Positions 1 through 7,347 of a DNA stretch of 12,714 bases are shown here, in pieces. Both the position numbers and the translations under genes were made by a program. Source of the DNA: Planctomycetaceae bacterium (GTDB taxonomy: Bacteria; Planctomycetota; Planctomycetia; Pirellulales; PALSA-1355); NCBI GenBank assembly GCA_005773095.1, contig SXHT01000103.1, positions 1 to 12,714 of the forward strand. The letters are read 5' to 3'. Under the pieces are notes generated by a model, which saw only the letters and a program-made list of their open reading frames with translations, ran no database searches and was not told the origin of the DNA. Position 1 is the first letter of the stretch; each line of letters opens with the position of its first letter.

Positions 1-1
1 A

Positions 2-1219
2 TTTGATATCAAGCAGTATCGAGCCGCGGGGTTTACCTCGCTTCTGGCATGGGAGCCGGGCACCTACGAAGAGCTACTGCCCATTGTGTCCGCCGATCAA
101 TTGCCCTATCACGTGAACGTCGAGAAATGGGGGGACGAGGAGACAAACCGCGAAAACTCCAATGAGCAGACACTGCGCGATGCGCTGCGAAAGCTGGACA
201 GCGAGGAGAACCGGGACTACATTCAGAAGCTGACGACGAACCCCGGCTGCATCGGCTTTCTCGTTAACGACGAGGCGGTTCGCCCCACGTACCTCCGGTA
301 TACCCGGCAGGTGCTCAAGTGGCTGCGGAAGCAGCACCCCGACGCGCTCGCCTACAGCAACGCGCATCCCGAAGGCTACGACGGCGACCTCGATCGGTAC
401 CTCGACGAATTCGCGGCCATCGTCGATCCCGACGTGTTAATGACCGACTTCTATCCACTCAGTCATCCCGATGGGACGGCGTACAACTACTTCAAAGTGA
501 TCGCGGCACTGAGAATCGCCGCCCTGGAACATGGCATGCCCTATTGGATGTTCATCCAGTCGTTCGAGACGCATCAATCGATTGATCGGCGTTTGCCCAG
601 TGAGTCTGACCTGCGATTCCAGCTCTTTTCGCTGCTGACCTATGGATTCACCGGCGTGGTCTATTTCGCGTACGACGTCGGATTCGAACGCGGTGTCATT
701 GAACCCAATGGCGAGCCGAATGCCCTTCACTTTGCCGCCGCGAAGGCGAACCCTGAGGTGGCAAACCTGGGGAAAGCCCTTCGATTCCTGACCAGCAAGG
801 ATGTGCGCATGGTGCAGGGGCGGCATGACGAGGGAGGTTCAATGACGCCGAACCCGCTTCCGATCGACACCTTGGCATGGAAGCCGGGCGCCGGCGGCGA
901 CAAGAATATCACCCATGTCGCAGTCGATTCGCCCGGTGAAGGAAAAGATGGTCTCATCGGAGTCTTCCAGGACGATCGGGGCGATCAGTATTTCATGCTC
1001 ACCAACCTCTGGCACAACGCCGGCGCATCGGCTGCCGAACGGACTCTGAGCTTCACGATTAATTTTGCGCCCGAGGTGAAGAAACTTCATCGGCTCAGTC
1101 GAGCCACCGGATTGGCCGAACCTGTTGTGCTGACGGATGGCATCGTTCATCTTGAATTGCCCGGAGGGACCGGCGATTTGTTCAAGTACAGTGATGAAGC
1201 CTATCCCGGCGTGAAGTAG
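2..1219 (+). CDS. TIM-barrel glycoside hydrolase-like protein, 5' end outside window
   Basis: The reading frame is open from base 2, so the start lies to the left of the window. A GTG at 86 could start translation, but the 28 codons before it read as normal protein (AGFTSLLAWEPGTYEELLP), so it is probably internal. About 405 residues are visible. The first ~240 look like the second half of a (beta/alpha)8 glycosidase barrel: strand-like segments end in acidic residues (IGFLVNDEA, DVLMTDFYPLS, PYWMFIQSFE), followed by a closing strand (GFTGVVYFAYD). The last ~110 residues look like a beta-sandwich ending in GGTGDLFKY, as in many glycosidases with a C-terminal domain. The acids in NDE and QSFE are the natural candidates for catalysis, by analogy with clan GH-A. 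The family number and substrate cannot be assigned. The next gene starts 14 bases downstream, so it probably belongs to the same transcript. Confidence 0.6.
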   Translation, partial: FDIKQYRAAGFTSLLAWEPGTYEELLPIVSADQLPYHVNVEKWGDEETNRENSNEQTLRDALRKLDSEENRDYIQKLTTNPGCIGFLVNDEAVRPTYLRYTRQVLKWLRKQHPDALAYSNAHPEGYDGDLDRYLDEFAAIVDPDVLMTDFYPLSHPDGTAYNYFKVIAALRIAALEHGMPYWMFIQSFETHQSIDRRLPSESDLRFQLFSLLTYGFTGVVYFAYDVGFERGVIEPNGEPNALHFAAAKANPEVANLGKALRFLTSKDVRMVQGRHDEGGSMTPNPLPIDTLAWKPGAGGDKNITHVAVDSPGEGKDGLIGVFQDDRGDQYFMLTNLWHNAGASAAERTLSFTINFAPEVKKLHRLSRATGLAEPVVLTDGIVHLELPGGTGDLFKYSDEAYPGVK

Positions 1220-1233
1220 TCTGAGGAAACGTC

Positions 1234-1572
1234 ATGTTGAGGCGATCCCATACCGCGGTGCTGGAAAAGAACGAAACCTACACCGCGGACTTCGAGACCG
1301 AACCTTACGAAACGGCGTGGGCCAGCGAAGCGCTGTGGTTTGTGCGCGTACTTGAGCTCACCGGCAACGGTGCCCGGCTGATCGCTCAGCCGCAGATTTC
1401 GCCCGATGGATTATTTTGGTGCGATATGCCACACTTTCCGCTGGAGATCGCCGCGCCCGGTCTGCACTCACTGGCGCTCTCGGAATTCGGCGGCTGGCTG
1501 CGGCTACGATGTCAACTCGTTGGAGACGACCCTAAAGTCAAGCTGATGATCTATCTGGCGCTGAAGGAGTAG
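1234..1572 (+). CDS. Unrecognised 112-aa protein, probably a small beta-sandwich
   Basis: I cannot assign a function. The ATG at 1234 has GAGG at 1223-1226, seven bases upstream, and lies 14 bases after the previous stop. The protein has no signal peptide or membrane segment, so it is probably cytoplasmic. The sequence alternates hydrophobic strands with turns: LWFVRVLEL, ARLIAQPQISPDGLFWCDMP, LHSLALSEFGGWLRLRCQLV and VKLMIYLALKE. This suggests an all-beta jelly-roll. The ISPDG-W and FGGWLRLR segments look conserved rather than random. Codon use matches the neighbours, and it is packed between two well-supported genes on the same strand, which supports it being real. It may be a structural or carbohydrate-recognition partner of the enzymes around it; this is only a guess from context. 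Confidence 0.65.
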   Translation: MLRRSHTAVLEKNETYTADFETEPYETAWASEALWFVRVLELTGNGARLIAQPQISPDGLFWCDMPHFPLEIAAPGLHSLALSEFGGWLRLRCQLVGDDPKVKLMIYLALKE

Positions 1573-1597
1573 TAGCAACTTGAAACGAGAGGCGGAA

Positions 1598-2335
1598 ATG
1601 GAGCGACGAACTTTCCTTCAAGCGTCAGCCCTGACGGCGGCGAGCCAAGGGATCGCAGGCGCGTCGTTCTGCGTGGCAGCTGAAAGTCCAGCCGACGTGA
1701 TCACCGGCGTCGATGGCCGGGTCGTGCATGCCGACGTTGAGTTTCACGGAGTCTCGGAGCTGCGACCGGTGGAGGGTTTGTCCGGTCTGCGACTGCAGCG
1801 CATTCCCGAGTCGGTTCGTCTGGCGATCAACGGCAAGGCGGCCGGTCGCATGCTGGCCCCCGACGGCACCGAAATTCGCTTTGTCAGCGACTCGCCGGAA
1901 GTGGAAGTGACGCTCTCATCGCCCACCGGCGATTGCGACTTGATTGCGTTCTGGGGCGGCTTTCAAGATGTCGAACGTCATGCGATTGGTTCGCAGCCAA
2001 AGACGGTCAAGTTCGTGTATCCCGAGCGTCTAGCACAGCTAAGGCCCGAATTTCGCCGCGGCTACTCGTTCTCGCCCGACGTCTGGCGATTGACTCTGAT
2101 GGGCAAACGCAAAGACGCAACGCTCCATTTTCACGAGATTCGCGGACGAGGATTGCGTCCGCCGAAGCCCGAGGAACTGCCCTCAATCACGTATCTGGCG
2201 TATGGCACGTCGATCACCGACGGCCTGTCGATGGACCTTACGCATCCGGGCGACTGCGGGATGATCCAGATCGGTGCCAACCTGGCGTCCAAGATTGAGC
2301 CGCTGCTGGCAACGGCCGCCGGAGGTCGCGGATGA
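1598..2335 (+). CDS. Tat-exported SGNH/GDSL esterase-like protein with internal deletion
   Basis: The ATG at 1598 is chosen because GAGAGG lies 5 bases upstream and it gives a classic Tat leader (MERRTFLQASALTAA). A TTG at 1580, in frame, would add six residues. The product has 245 aa. After the leader, residues ~35-195 match the N-terminal beta-sandwich found before SGNH esterases in planctomycetes (GxDLY type). Then comes block I, YLAYGTSIT, with the nucleophile Ser205. Full-length relatives should follow with ~120-140 residues carrying the oxyanion Gly and Asn blocks. Here the text jumps at once to DGLSMDLTHPGDCGMIQIG, which is block V with the catalytic Asp213 and His216. The middle of the hydrolase domain is therefore absent, without a frame break. 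The remnant almost certainly cannot fold as a normal esterase. The reading frame is intact, and its stop overlaps the next start (ATGA), so it may persist because of translational coupling. Confidence 0.75.
   Translation: MERRTFLQASALTAASQGIAGASFCVAAESPADVITGVDGRVVHADVEFHGVSELRPVEGLSGLRLQRIPESVRLAINGKAAGRMLAPDGTEIRFVSDSPEVEVTLSSPTGDCDLIAFWGGFQDVERHAIGSQPKTVKFVYPERLAQLRPEFRRGYSFSPDVWRLTLMGKRKDATLHFHEIRGRGLRPPKPEELPSITYLAYGTSITDGLSMDLTHPGDCGMIQIGANLASKIEPLLATAAGGRG
2321..2325 (+). promoter_or_regulatory. Ribosome binding site fixing the start of the FAD oxidoreductase
   Basis: GGAGG lies six bases before the ATG at 2332. It supports the long N-terminal form of the FAD oxidoreductase over internal ATGs at 2479, 2518 and 2542. 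Confidence 0.7.
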
Positions 2336-3930
2336 CGAGTGCTCAAGCCGCGGAAGACGTTGTCGTAGATCGACCGCAAAAGTCTGCGACGTCACTTGCA
2401 TGGTGGCGACGGTTGATAGTTGCGGGACGACTGTTCGTTGGACTGCGGCTGCACGACTTTCGCGCGGCCCGAGCATTTATGTTGCTAAAGTTTCCGGGCA
2501 GTTCGTTGCCGCTGCGAATGCTGCGATTCGGTCGCTGGGTGATGCGTGAATCGCTGGTTACGATACCAGACGCGGTTCGCGGGGTGGTCTGGACTCAGGA
2601 ACTCTCGCGCCAGCCGGTTTGGTTGGCCGATGGCAACCCGCTGGCAAATCACCCCTGGCAAACCGATCCTTTAGCAGTCTTGCCGGACGAGGTCGATACG
2701 CTCGTGATTGGTGCAGGATTTACCGGCGCCTCGCTGGCCTACCATTGGTCGAAGCATGCGCCGCAGGAGCGGACGCTGGCCGTGGTGGAAATGGATGATC
2801 CTGCCTGTGGCGCTTCCGGCCGTAATGCCGGCACCGTTGTCATGGGACGCTACGCGGCGATGGTGCATAGCACATTAACGAAACACTGGGCCAAAACCCG
2901 GCCGAAGCTTTCGGAATCCCAGCGAGACCAGCTGGCGAGACAATTTGCCACGGTCTACGCTCGCGCCGCGTACAAGAATGCCGACCTGGTGGAGGAAACC
3001 ATTCGCCGCGAGGGCTTCGATTGCGATTATGTGCGATCAGGTTGGGTTCAGTTGCGCACCGCAAGCGAGCAGAGCTGGCTCGACCGATCGGTGGAGATGG
3101 CCGCCGAAACGGGTTGCACCGACTGGAGCAGTCTGCCACCCCACGAAGTCGCGGCTCGTTGCGGCGCGGCAACCGATTATCGTGCTGGATTCTCGCGCGC
3201 GGCCGCCACGTTTCATCCAGCCAGGTGGGTCTGGTGCTTGTTGCAGGTTGCTCTGCGCTCCCGCAACGTGCGACTGTTCACCCGCACGAAAGTGCTGGGA
3301 GTTGAGGACTGCGGAGATTTCTATGCCGTCCGGACATCGCGGGGCGTCATTCGCGCGCGACATGTTGTCAATGCCACGGAATCCTACACCGCGCTGTTGC
3401 ATCGGCATCTGCACAATTTCATCGCGCCGGTGCAGAGCCAGGCGGCTTTCGGCATCGGCGGCCCGCGCGAACTTCGGTCCGGAGTCAGCGTCAGCAGCAA
3501 TGTTGCGTTTTTTGAGCGCCGCGAGAAGGGATTGCTATTTGGCTCCGACGAAACCCCCTTGCCGGACCGGCAGGCCGGAAGAAATCGCCCCTCGCGATTC
3601 ATCTCGGCGTTCGTGCTCGGCGAGATGCGACGGTACTTTCCCGCTTTCGACCTGCGGGTCACGCACGAGTGGAGCGGCACGGCAGGCTTCACTCCCGACC
3701 AGTATCCTGTGGTTGGGCTGCTGGACGGAAATCGCCAGTACGTGATCGGCGGCATGTGCGGGTCCGGGACTGGCGTTTCGTTCAATTCCGGACGGTGCAT
3801 CGTCAACCGTATCTTGGGGCGAGAGGCCGACGACGATTATCCGCCGGAATACTTCGCCCCCAGCCGATTGCTCGATCCGCAGCGACATGCTTGGCCGAAA
3901 CTTCAAACCCAGGAGAGTGTTGCATGCTGA
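2332..3930 (+). CDS. FAD-dependent oxidoreductase, DAO (DadA/glycine oxidase-like) family
   Basis: A 532-aa flavoprotein of the D-amino-acid oxidase/dehydrogenase fold (PF01266 type). It probably oxidises an amine or amino acid in the cytoplasm. The dinucleotide-binding motif GAGFTG lies at residues 127-132, preceded by the strand DTLVI. The ribose-binding acid follows in VVEMDD (Glu153), then the GASGRNAG flavin motif at 160-167. Near the C-terminus are GTAGFTPDQYPVVG and YVIGGMCGSGTGVSFNSGR, the second FAD-contact region of this family. The first ~115 residues precede the Rossmann fold, which is long for the family. They include an Arg-rich, partly hydrophobic stretch (residues 24-72), perhaps an amphipathic membrane-contact region. 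The start at 2332 has a good Shine-Dalgarno and overlaps the upstream stop by 4 bases. The stop overlaps the next gene by 7 bases. The substrate is not predictable; an amine derived from the compound handled by this cluster is plausible. Confidence 0.85.
   Translation: MTSAQAAEDVVVDRPQKSATSLAWWRRLIVAGRLFVGLRLHDFRAARAFMLLKFPGSSLPLRMLRFGRWVMRESLVTIPDAVRGVVWTQELSRQPVWLADGNPLANHPWQTDPLAVLPDEVDTLVIGAGFTGASLAYHWSKHAPQERTLAVVEMDDPACGASGRNAGTVVMGRYAAMVHSTLTKHWAKTRPKLSESQRDQLARQFATVYARAAYKNADLVEETIRREGFDCDYVRSGWVQLRTASEQSWLDRSVEMAAETGCTDWSSLPPHEVAARCGAATDYRAGFSRAAATFHPARWVWCLLQVALRSRNVRLFTRTKVLGVEDCGDFYAVRTSRGVIRARHVVNATESYTALLHRHLHNFIAPVQSQAAFGIGGPRELRSGVSVSSNVAFFERREKGLLFGSDETPLPDRQAGRNRPSRFISAFVLGEMRRYFPAFDLRVTHEWSGTAGFTPDQYPVVGLLDGNRQYVIGGMCGSGTGVSFNSGRCIVNRILGREADDDYPPEYFAPSRLLDPQRHAWPKLQTQESVAC
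3911..3917 (+). promoter_or_regulatory. Ribosome binding site of the cupin gene
   Basis: AGGAGAG ends six bases before the ATG at 3924. It sits inside the end of the FAD oxidoreductase gene and fixes the cupin start, although that frame stays open further upstream. Confidence 0.7.
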
Positions 3931-4310
3931 TACCCAACGCGCCGTCGCTGCCGCTTTTGCCCCGTCCTGCGTATCAGAAAATGATCGTGGCCGGTTCGCC
4001 GGAGGCCTTTGGCCGGATCGTGGGAATGAGCGATGATCGGCGTACCGCCTACGTCGTGTGGCGAGGCACCGTGGGAGCGTATCGATTTCAGCCCGACCCG
4101 GCGACCATCGATACCTGCTATGTTATTCAAGGCCGCGCCATCATTCGTCGTCAGAACGAGGCCGACGCAGTGCTCACACCTGGTACGCTGTTTCAATTCC
4201 CGCGCGAACCGTTCGAAATGCAAATCGTCGAAGAGTTCGTCAAGGCGTCCTTCCTCTACAATTCGAACGAACTCTCGTGCGAAGTCGAACCGCTGCAGCC
4301 GAGTTCATGA
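3924..4310 (+). CDS. Small cupin-fold protein (DUF861/Cupin_3-like)
   Basis: A 128-aa single-domain protein. The core from about residue 45 to 115 reads as a cupin beta-barrel: TVGAYRFQPDPATIDTCYVIQGRAIIRR, then DAVLTPGTLFQFPREPFEMQIVEEFVKASFLY. The pattern YVIQGRAII...LTPGTLFQFP resembles Cupin_3 proteins of the EutQ/ureidoglycine-aminohydrolase type. The His residues that bind metal in cupin motifs 1 and 2 are absent, so a metal-dependent enzyme is unlikely. A ligand-binding, isomerase or regulatory role is more plausible. The start has a strong Shine-Dalgarno and overlaps the stop of the FAD oxidoreductase by 7 bases, so the two are translationally linked. The fold is fairly sure; the function is unknown. 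Confidence 0.7.
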   Translation: MLIPNAPSLPLLPRPAYQKMIVAGSPEAFGRIVGMSDDRRTAYVVWRGTVGAYRFQPDPATIDTCYVIQGRAIIRRQNEADAVLTPGTLFQFPREPFEMQIVEEFVKASFLYNSNELSCEVEPLQPSS

Positions 4311-4348
4311 ATACGCTGAATTTATTAAGAAACTTCAACATTGGATCT

Positions 4349-4355
4349 GAGGGAG
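4349..4355 (+). promoter_or_regulatory. Ribosome binding site deciding the GTG start of the MocA-family gene
   Basis: GAGGGAG ends seven bases before GTG 4363. A TTG at 4357 would start almost on top of this site, so GTG 4363 is the better start. Confidence 0.6.
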
Positions 4356-4362
4356 ATTGAAG

Positions 4363-5457
4363 GTGTACCCACCGCATCCTCGTCGGGATTTTTTGCTCCA
4401 AGCCGCCACTACCGTTTCGACGTTGGCGGCTGCCACGGCCCTTAAGCCGCATGTCGCGAGCGCATCGGAAAACGAGCGGCGCGTAAAAGTCGGACTGATT
4501 GGCACCTCGCACCCCCATGCGGCAGGTAAGATCGCCGCGCTTCGACAGCTTGCCGAAGATTTTGAGGTCATGGGTGTTGTTGAGCCCGACGAGGCGCGGC
4601 GCGCCGAATTGCAAGGGAATCCCGCTTACGCTGGTCTTGCCTGGCTGACGGAGGAGCAATTGCTCCAGACGCGCGATCTAGGGGTGGTGGCCGTCGAAAC
4701 CGAGGTGCGCGATCTGTTGCCGACCGCCTCCCGATGCATTGCGGCAGGCAAGCATATCCATCTCGAAAAACCGGGTGCCACCTCGCACTCGCACTTCCAA
4801 CAACTGTTGCAGGATGCCGATGAGCGCAAGCTTTATGTGCAGTTGGGCTACATGCTACGGCACAATCCCGCAATTCAATTTCTGCTCAAGGTGCTGGGCG
4901 AGGGGTGGCTGGGGCAGATCTTCGAGATTTACGCAACCATGAGCAAAACGGTCGGCGATGACGAGCGACGTCGGCTTGCGGAATTTGCCGGCGGAGGAAT
5001 GTTCGAATTGGGTTGTCACTTAATTGATTTGATGGTGGCCGTCCTCGGAAAACCGGAGGATGTGACCGTTTTCACGCGACGCTCGCGATCGCCTTCCGAC
5101 ACGCTGGCCGATAATCAGCTTGCGGTATTTCAGTACCCGAAATGCACGGCGGCAATTCGCATTGCGTTGATGGAAGTCGATGGCGTGAATCGGCGGCAGT
5201 TTGTCGTCTGCGGGACTGAGGGCACGGTGGACATTCGTCCGCTGGAACCTCCTCAATTGCAGCTTGCGCTTGACAGACCCCGCGACCGGTATCGCCAGGG
5301 CTATCAATCCGTGGAGTTGCCGTCCATGCCCGGCCGCTACGACGATCAGCTCAAGGCGTTGGCACGCGTGGTCCGCGGCGAGCAACCACCGTTGTTCAGC
5401 TCCTCGCACGACCTGATCGTGCACGAAGCACTTCTCCAAGCATCGGGGATGGGGTAG
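4363..5457 (+). CDS. Tat-exported Gfo/Idh/MocA family oxidoreductase
   Basis: A 364-aa NAD(P)-dependent oxidoreductase or lyase of the Gfo/Idh/MocA family. These enzymes act on sugars, inositols and related compounds. A Tat signal is present (RRDFLLQAA at residues 8-16, then an Ala-rich hydrophobic run ending near VASAS), so the protein is probably exported to the periplasm, as is common in planctomycetes. The Rossmann strand follows with VGLIGTSHPH at 43-52, a GxxGxxH variant. The family motif EKP is at 135-137 (HLEKPGA). The catalytic-region GGGMFELGCHLID places His219 and Asp222 in the usual positions. The C-terminus DLIVHEALLQASGMG is typical of the family. It lies 52 bases after the cupin and 52 bases before the PhyH gene. 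A signal-bearing protein amid cytoplasmic enzymes suggests that part of the substrate processing happens outside the inner membrane. Confidence 0.85.
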   Translation: MYPPHPRRDFLLQAATTVSTLAAATALKPHVASASENERRVKVGLIGTSHPHAAGKIAALRQLAEDFEVMGVVEPDEARRAELQGNPAYAGLAWLTEEQLLQTRDLGVVAVETEVRDLLPTASRCIAAGKHIHLEKPGATSHSHFQQLLQDADERKLYVQLGYMLRHNPAIQFLLKVLGEGWLGQIFEIYATMSKTVGDDERRRLAEFAGGGMFELGCHLIDLMVAVLGKPEDVTVFTRRSRSPSDTLADNQLAVFQYPKCTAAIRIALMEVDGVNRRQFVVCGTEGTVDIRPLEPPQLQLALDRPRDRYRQGYQSVELPSMPGRYDDQLKALARVVRGEQPPLFSSSHDLIVHEALLQASGMG

Positions 5458-5509
5458 ACTTAACTCGGGTCTGATCAAACGGGGACTACGAACTTGGAGG
5501 ACCGTTGAC

Positions 5510-6304
5510 GTGTCTGCGAATGCTGTCGCCGATTCGGCGCTGTTCAACTACCGCCGCTTGACGAACGAACAACTGCGATTTTACCAGGAGCAGGGCTACC
5601 TGGTGCTTGAGTCTGTGCTCACTCCGCAAGGTCTGGACGTGCTGCGCCGCGAATGCATGTCCGCCTGGCAGGTGGAAAAAGACGCCTTCGATCCGCAAAA
5701 GAACTGGCTTCACAACTCGCTGCTGGGTGACATTCACCATCGCTCCCCTACCACGCGGAAGTACTACTTTGCCGGTCCGCTGGTCGATGTCGCCGAGCAA
5801 CTCATTGGACCCAACATCAAGGGCGCCACCTCACAACTCACCTTCAAGCTGCGCGGCAACACCATGTCCTTTGGTTGGCACCAAGACAATGGGTATGGTG
5901 AACTGGACCCCTACAACACGATCAGCACACTGACGGCCTTGGATCACGCCGATCGCGAGAATGGCTGTCTGTGGCTGATTCCTGGCAGCCATCATGAGGG
6001 ACAGATCAAAGTCGAGCGGACGCCTAAAGAAAGGGCGGCAGCGAAAGAGGTCGTCGTGCCGGCGGACGATGCCCGCGGCGCGCCGATGCCCCTGCGGGCC
6101 GGCGATGCCTTGTTATTCCATTGCTGGATGCTCCACAAGTCCGACGGCAACTTGTCGAAGGATCGCGATCGCCGGATTCTTTTCCTGCGATACGCCGATG
6201 CCGATGCGGTGGAAGTGTATAGCAATCGCCAGCCGCGGTTGGGCCGGCTCTTGCGCGGAGTTTCTCGATTTCCCGAAGTGCGCGCGTTTGAGGCTGAACT
6301 ATGA
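5510..6304 (+). CDS. Phytanoyl-CoA dioxygenase (PhyH) family Fe(II)/2-oxoglutarate oxygenase
   Basis: A 264-aa protein with a GTG start, supported by TTGGAGG at 5494-5500 nine bases upstream. The fold is the double-stranded beta helix of Fe(II)/2-oxoglutarate oxygenases. The facial triad is visible: His124 and Asp126 in FGWHQDNGYG, and a distal His209 in LLFHCWMLHKSDGNLS. Arg221 or Arg222 in DRRILFLRY is the expected 2-oxoglutarate carboxylate contact. NGCLWLIPGSHHEG and LRAGDALLF are further family signatures. Bacterial members hydroxylate diverse small molecules, such as ectoine or aminophosphonates, and not only phytanoyl-CoA, so the name says little about the substrate. The stop overlaps the start of the aldolase gene by 4 bases. 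This suggests that hydroxylation and aldol cleavage belong to the same route. Confidence 0.85.
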   Translation: MSANAVADSALFNYRRLTNEQLRFYQEQGYLVLESVLTPQGLDVLRRECMSAWQVEKDAFDPQKNWLHNSLLGDIHHRSPTTRKYYFAGPLVDVAEQLIGPNIKGATSQLTFKLRGNTMSFGWHQDNGYGELDPYNTISTLTALDHADRENGCLWLIPGSHHEGQIKVERTPKERAAAKEVVVPADDARGAPMPLRAGDALLFHCWMLHKSDGNLSKDRDRRILFLRYADADAVEVYSNRQPRLGRLLRGVSRFPEVRAFEAEL

Positions 6305-7197
6305 CCGAACACTTGCGAGGGATGCTGGCCGCGGTGCACAGCCCGTTCCATGCCGATGGCAGCCTCAACCTCGATCGCGTTGAGCGGCAGGCGGAGCACC
6401 TGGTTCGGCACGGCGTCAGCGGCAGTTTCGTCTGCGGTTCCACCGGTGAAGGCCAGTCGCTGACGGTGCCCGAACGCATGCAGCTTGCCGAGCGCTGGAC
6501 GGCCGTTGCCGGCAAGTCGTTGCGGGTGATTATTCACGTGGGGCACAACTGTCAGTTGGATGCCCGTGAACTGGCAACGCATGCCCAGCGGGTGGGCGTT
6601 TACGGAATCGCGGCCGTTGCGCCGAGCTACTTTCGTCCGGCGACCGTGCAGGATTTGGTGGAATTCATCCGGCCAATAGCCGCGGCCGCAGCCAGCACGC
6701 CTTTTTACTATTACCACATTCCCAAGTTCACGGGCGTGGATTTTCCAGTGGCCGACCTTCTGCCGCGGGCGGCCGGGCCGATTCCCAACCTGGCAGGCGC
6801 CAAATACACGCACAACGATTTTGTGGATTTCGGTAATTGCCTGATGCTCGACGATGGCCGTTGGGATCTGGTCTTCGGCAGCGAATTGATGCTGTTATCG
6901 GCGTTCGTGCTGGGAGCGCGGGCCGCCATCGGCACCACGTTTAACTACACGGCGCCCTTCTTCGGCGAGGTGTTTTCGGCATGGGACCGTGGCGATCTAC
7001 CCGGCGCCCGTCATGCATTGCATCGCGCCCGGCAGTTCATCACCCGAATTCACGGTACCAGCGTACTGCCGAACAGCAAAGCGGTCATGAAGTTTTTGGG
7101 GATCGATTGCGGGCCGGTCCGCCCACCGCTGTGCCCACTCAGCGAACGTGAGTTGCAGCAGCTTCGCGTCGCACTCGAGGAGTACGGTGTGGCGTGA
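6301..7197 (+). CDS. N-acetylneuraminate lyase-like aldolase, DapA (DHDPS/NAL) superfamily
   Basis: A 298-aa class I aldolase, the usual size for the family. It forms a Schiff base with a 2-keto acid and cleaves off, or adds, pyruvate. The pyruvate-carboxylate loop GSTGEG is at residues 46-51. The catalytic Tyr138 lies in FYYYHIP, and the Schiff-base Lys168 in LAGAKYTHND. YYYHIPKFTGV, VIIHVG and the FGSELMLLSAFVLGA-IGTTFNY stretch resemble N-acetylneuraminate lyases, including the animal NPL enzymes, more than dihydrodipicolinate synthases. The start overlaps the PhyH stop (ATGA), with GAGG at 6290-6293. It is the last gene of the + strand train. No epimerase NanE or kinase NanK is seen nearby, so cleavage of sialic acid itself is possible but unproven; another 2-keto-3-deoxy acid is an alternative. 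Confidence 0.85.
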   Translation: MTEHLRGMLAAVHSPFHADGSLNLDRVERQAEHLVRHGVSGSFVCGSTGEGQSLTVPERMQLAERWTAVAGKSLRVIIHVGHNCQLDARELATHAQRVGVYGIAAVAPSYFRPATVQDLVEFIRPIAAAAASTPFYYYHIPKFTGVDFPVADLLPRAAGPIPNLAGAKYTHNDFVDFGNCLMLDDGRWDLVFGSELMLLSAFVLGARAAIGTTFNYTAPFFGEVFSAWDRGDLPGARHALHRARQFITRIHGTSVLPNSKAVMKFLGIDCGPVRPPLCPLSERELQQLRVALEEYGVA

Positions 7198-7302
7198 CCG
7201 TTTGATAGTGTGGTGCACCGGAGCGGGCGAGCCGGGGGTTTTCAAATCGTCAAGTCACTTGCGCCCACCGCGTGAACTTGGTCGTTCGCTCCCGGACAGA
7301 TT

Positions 7303-7329
7303 ATCTCACGGAGCCACAGAGTCACCCAG
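7303..7329. repeat. Possible recurring intergenic repeat (CTCACGGAGCCACAGAGT type)
   Basis: The text CTCACGGAGCCACAGAGT resembles a short sequence that I recall recurring between genes in planctomycete and other genomes. Only one copy is present in this window, so the call rests on memory of the motif and not on local repetition. Confidence 0.3.
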
Positions 7330-7347
7330 ATGCATGAGGTGGTTCCT

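Noticed and set aside
2945..3745. 266-aa open frame on the + strand in another frame
   Set aside because: Nested in the FAD oxidoreductase, whose motifs continue across the whole interval. The translation is Arg/Pro/Ala-rich noise.
3669..3923. Longer N-terminus for the cupin
   Set aside because: This part overlaps the FAD oxidoreductase C-terminus and reads as Arg-rich non-protein. The Shine-Dalgarno at 3911-3917 places the start at 3924.
5992..6813. 273-aa open frame on the - strand
   Set aside because: Antisense to the PhyH and aldolase genes, both clearly coding on the + strand; no recognisable motifs.
6301..7197. Assigning the aldolase as nanA of a sialic acid operon
   Set aside because: The motifs fit, but nanE and nanK are absent from the window and the DapA superfamily has many specificities, so no symbol is given.
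7212..7219. Palindrome GGTGCACC after the aldolase as a terminator or operator
   Set aside because: Eight bases, with no loop or T-run; expected by chance in GC-rich DNA.
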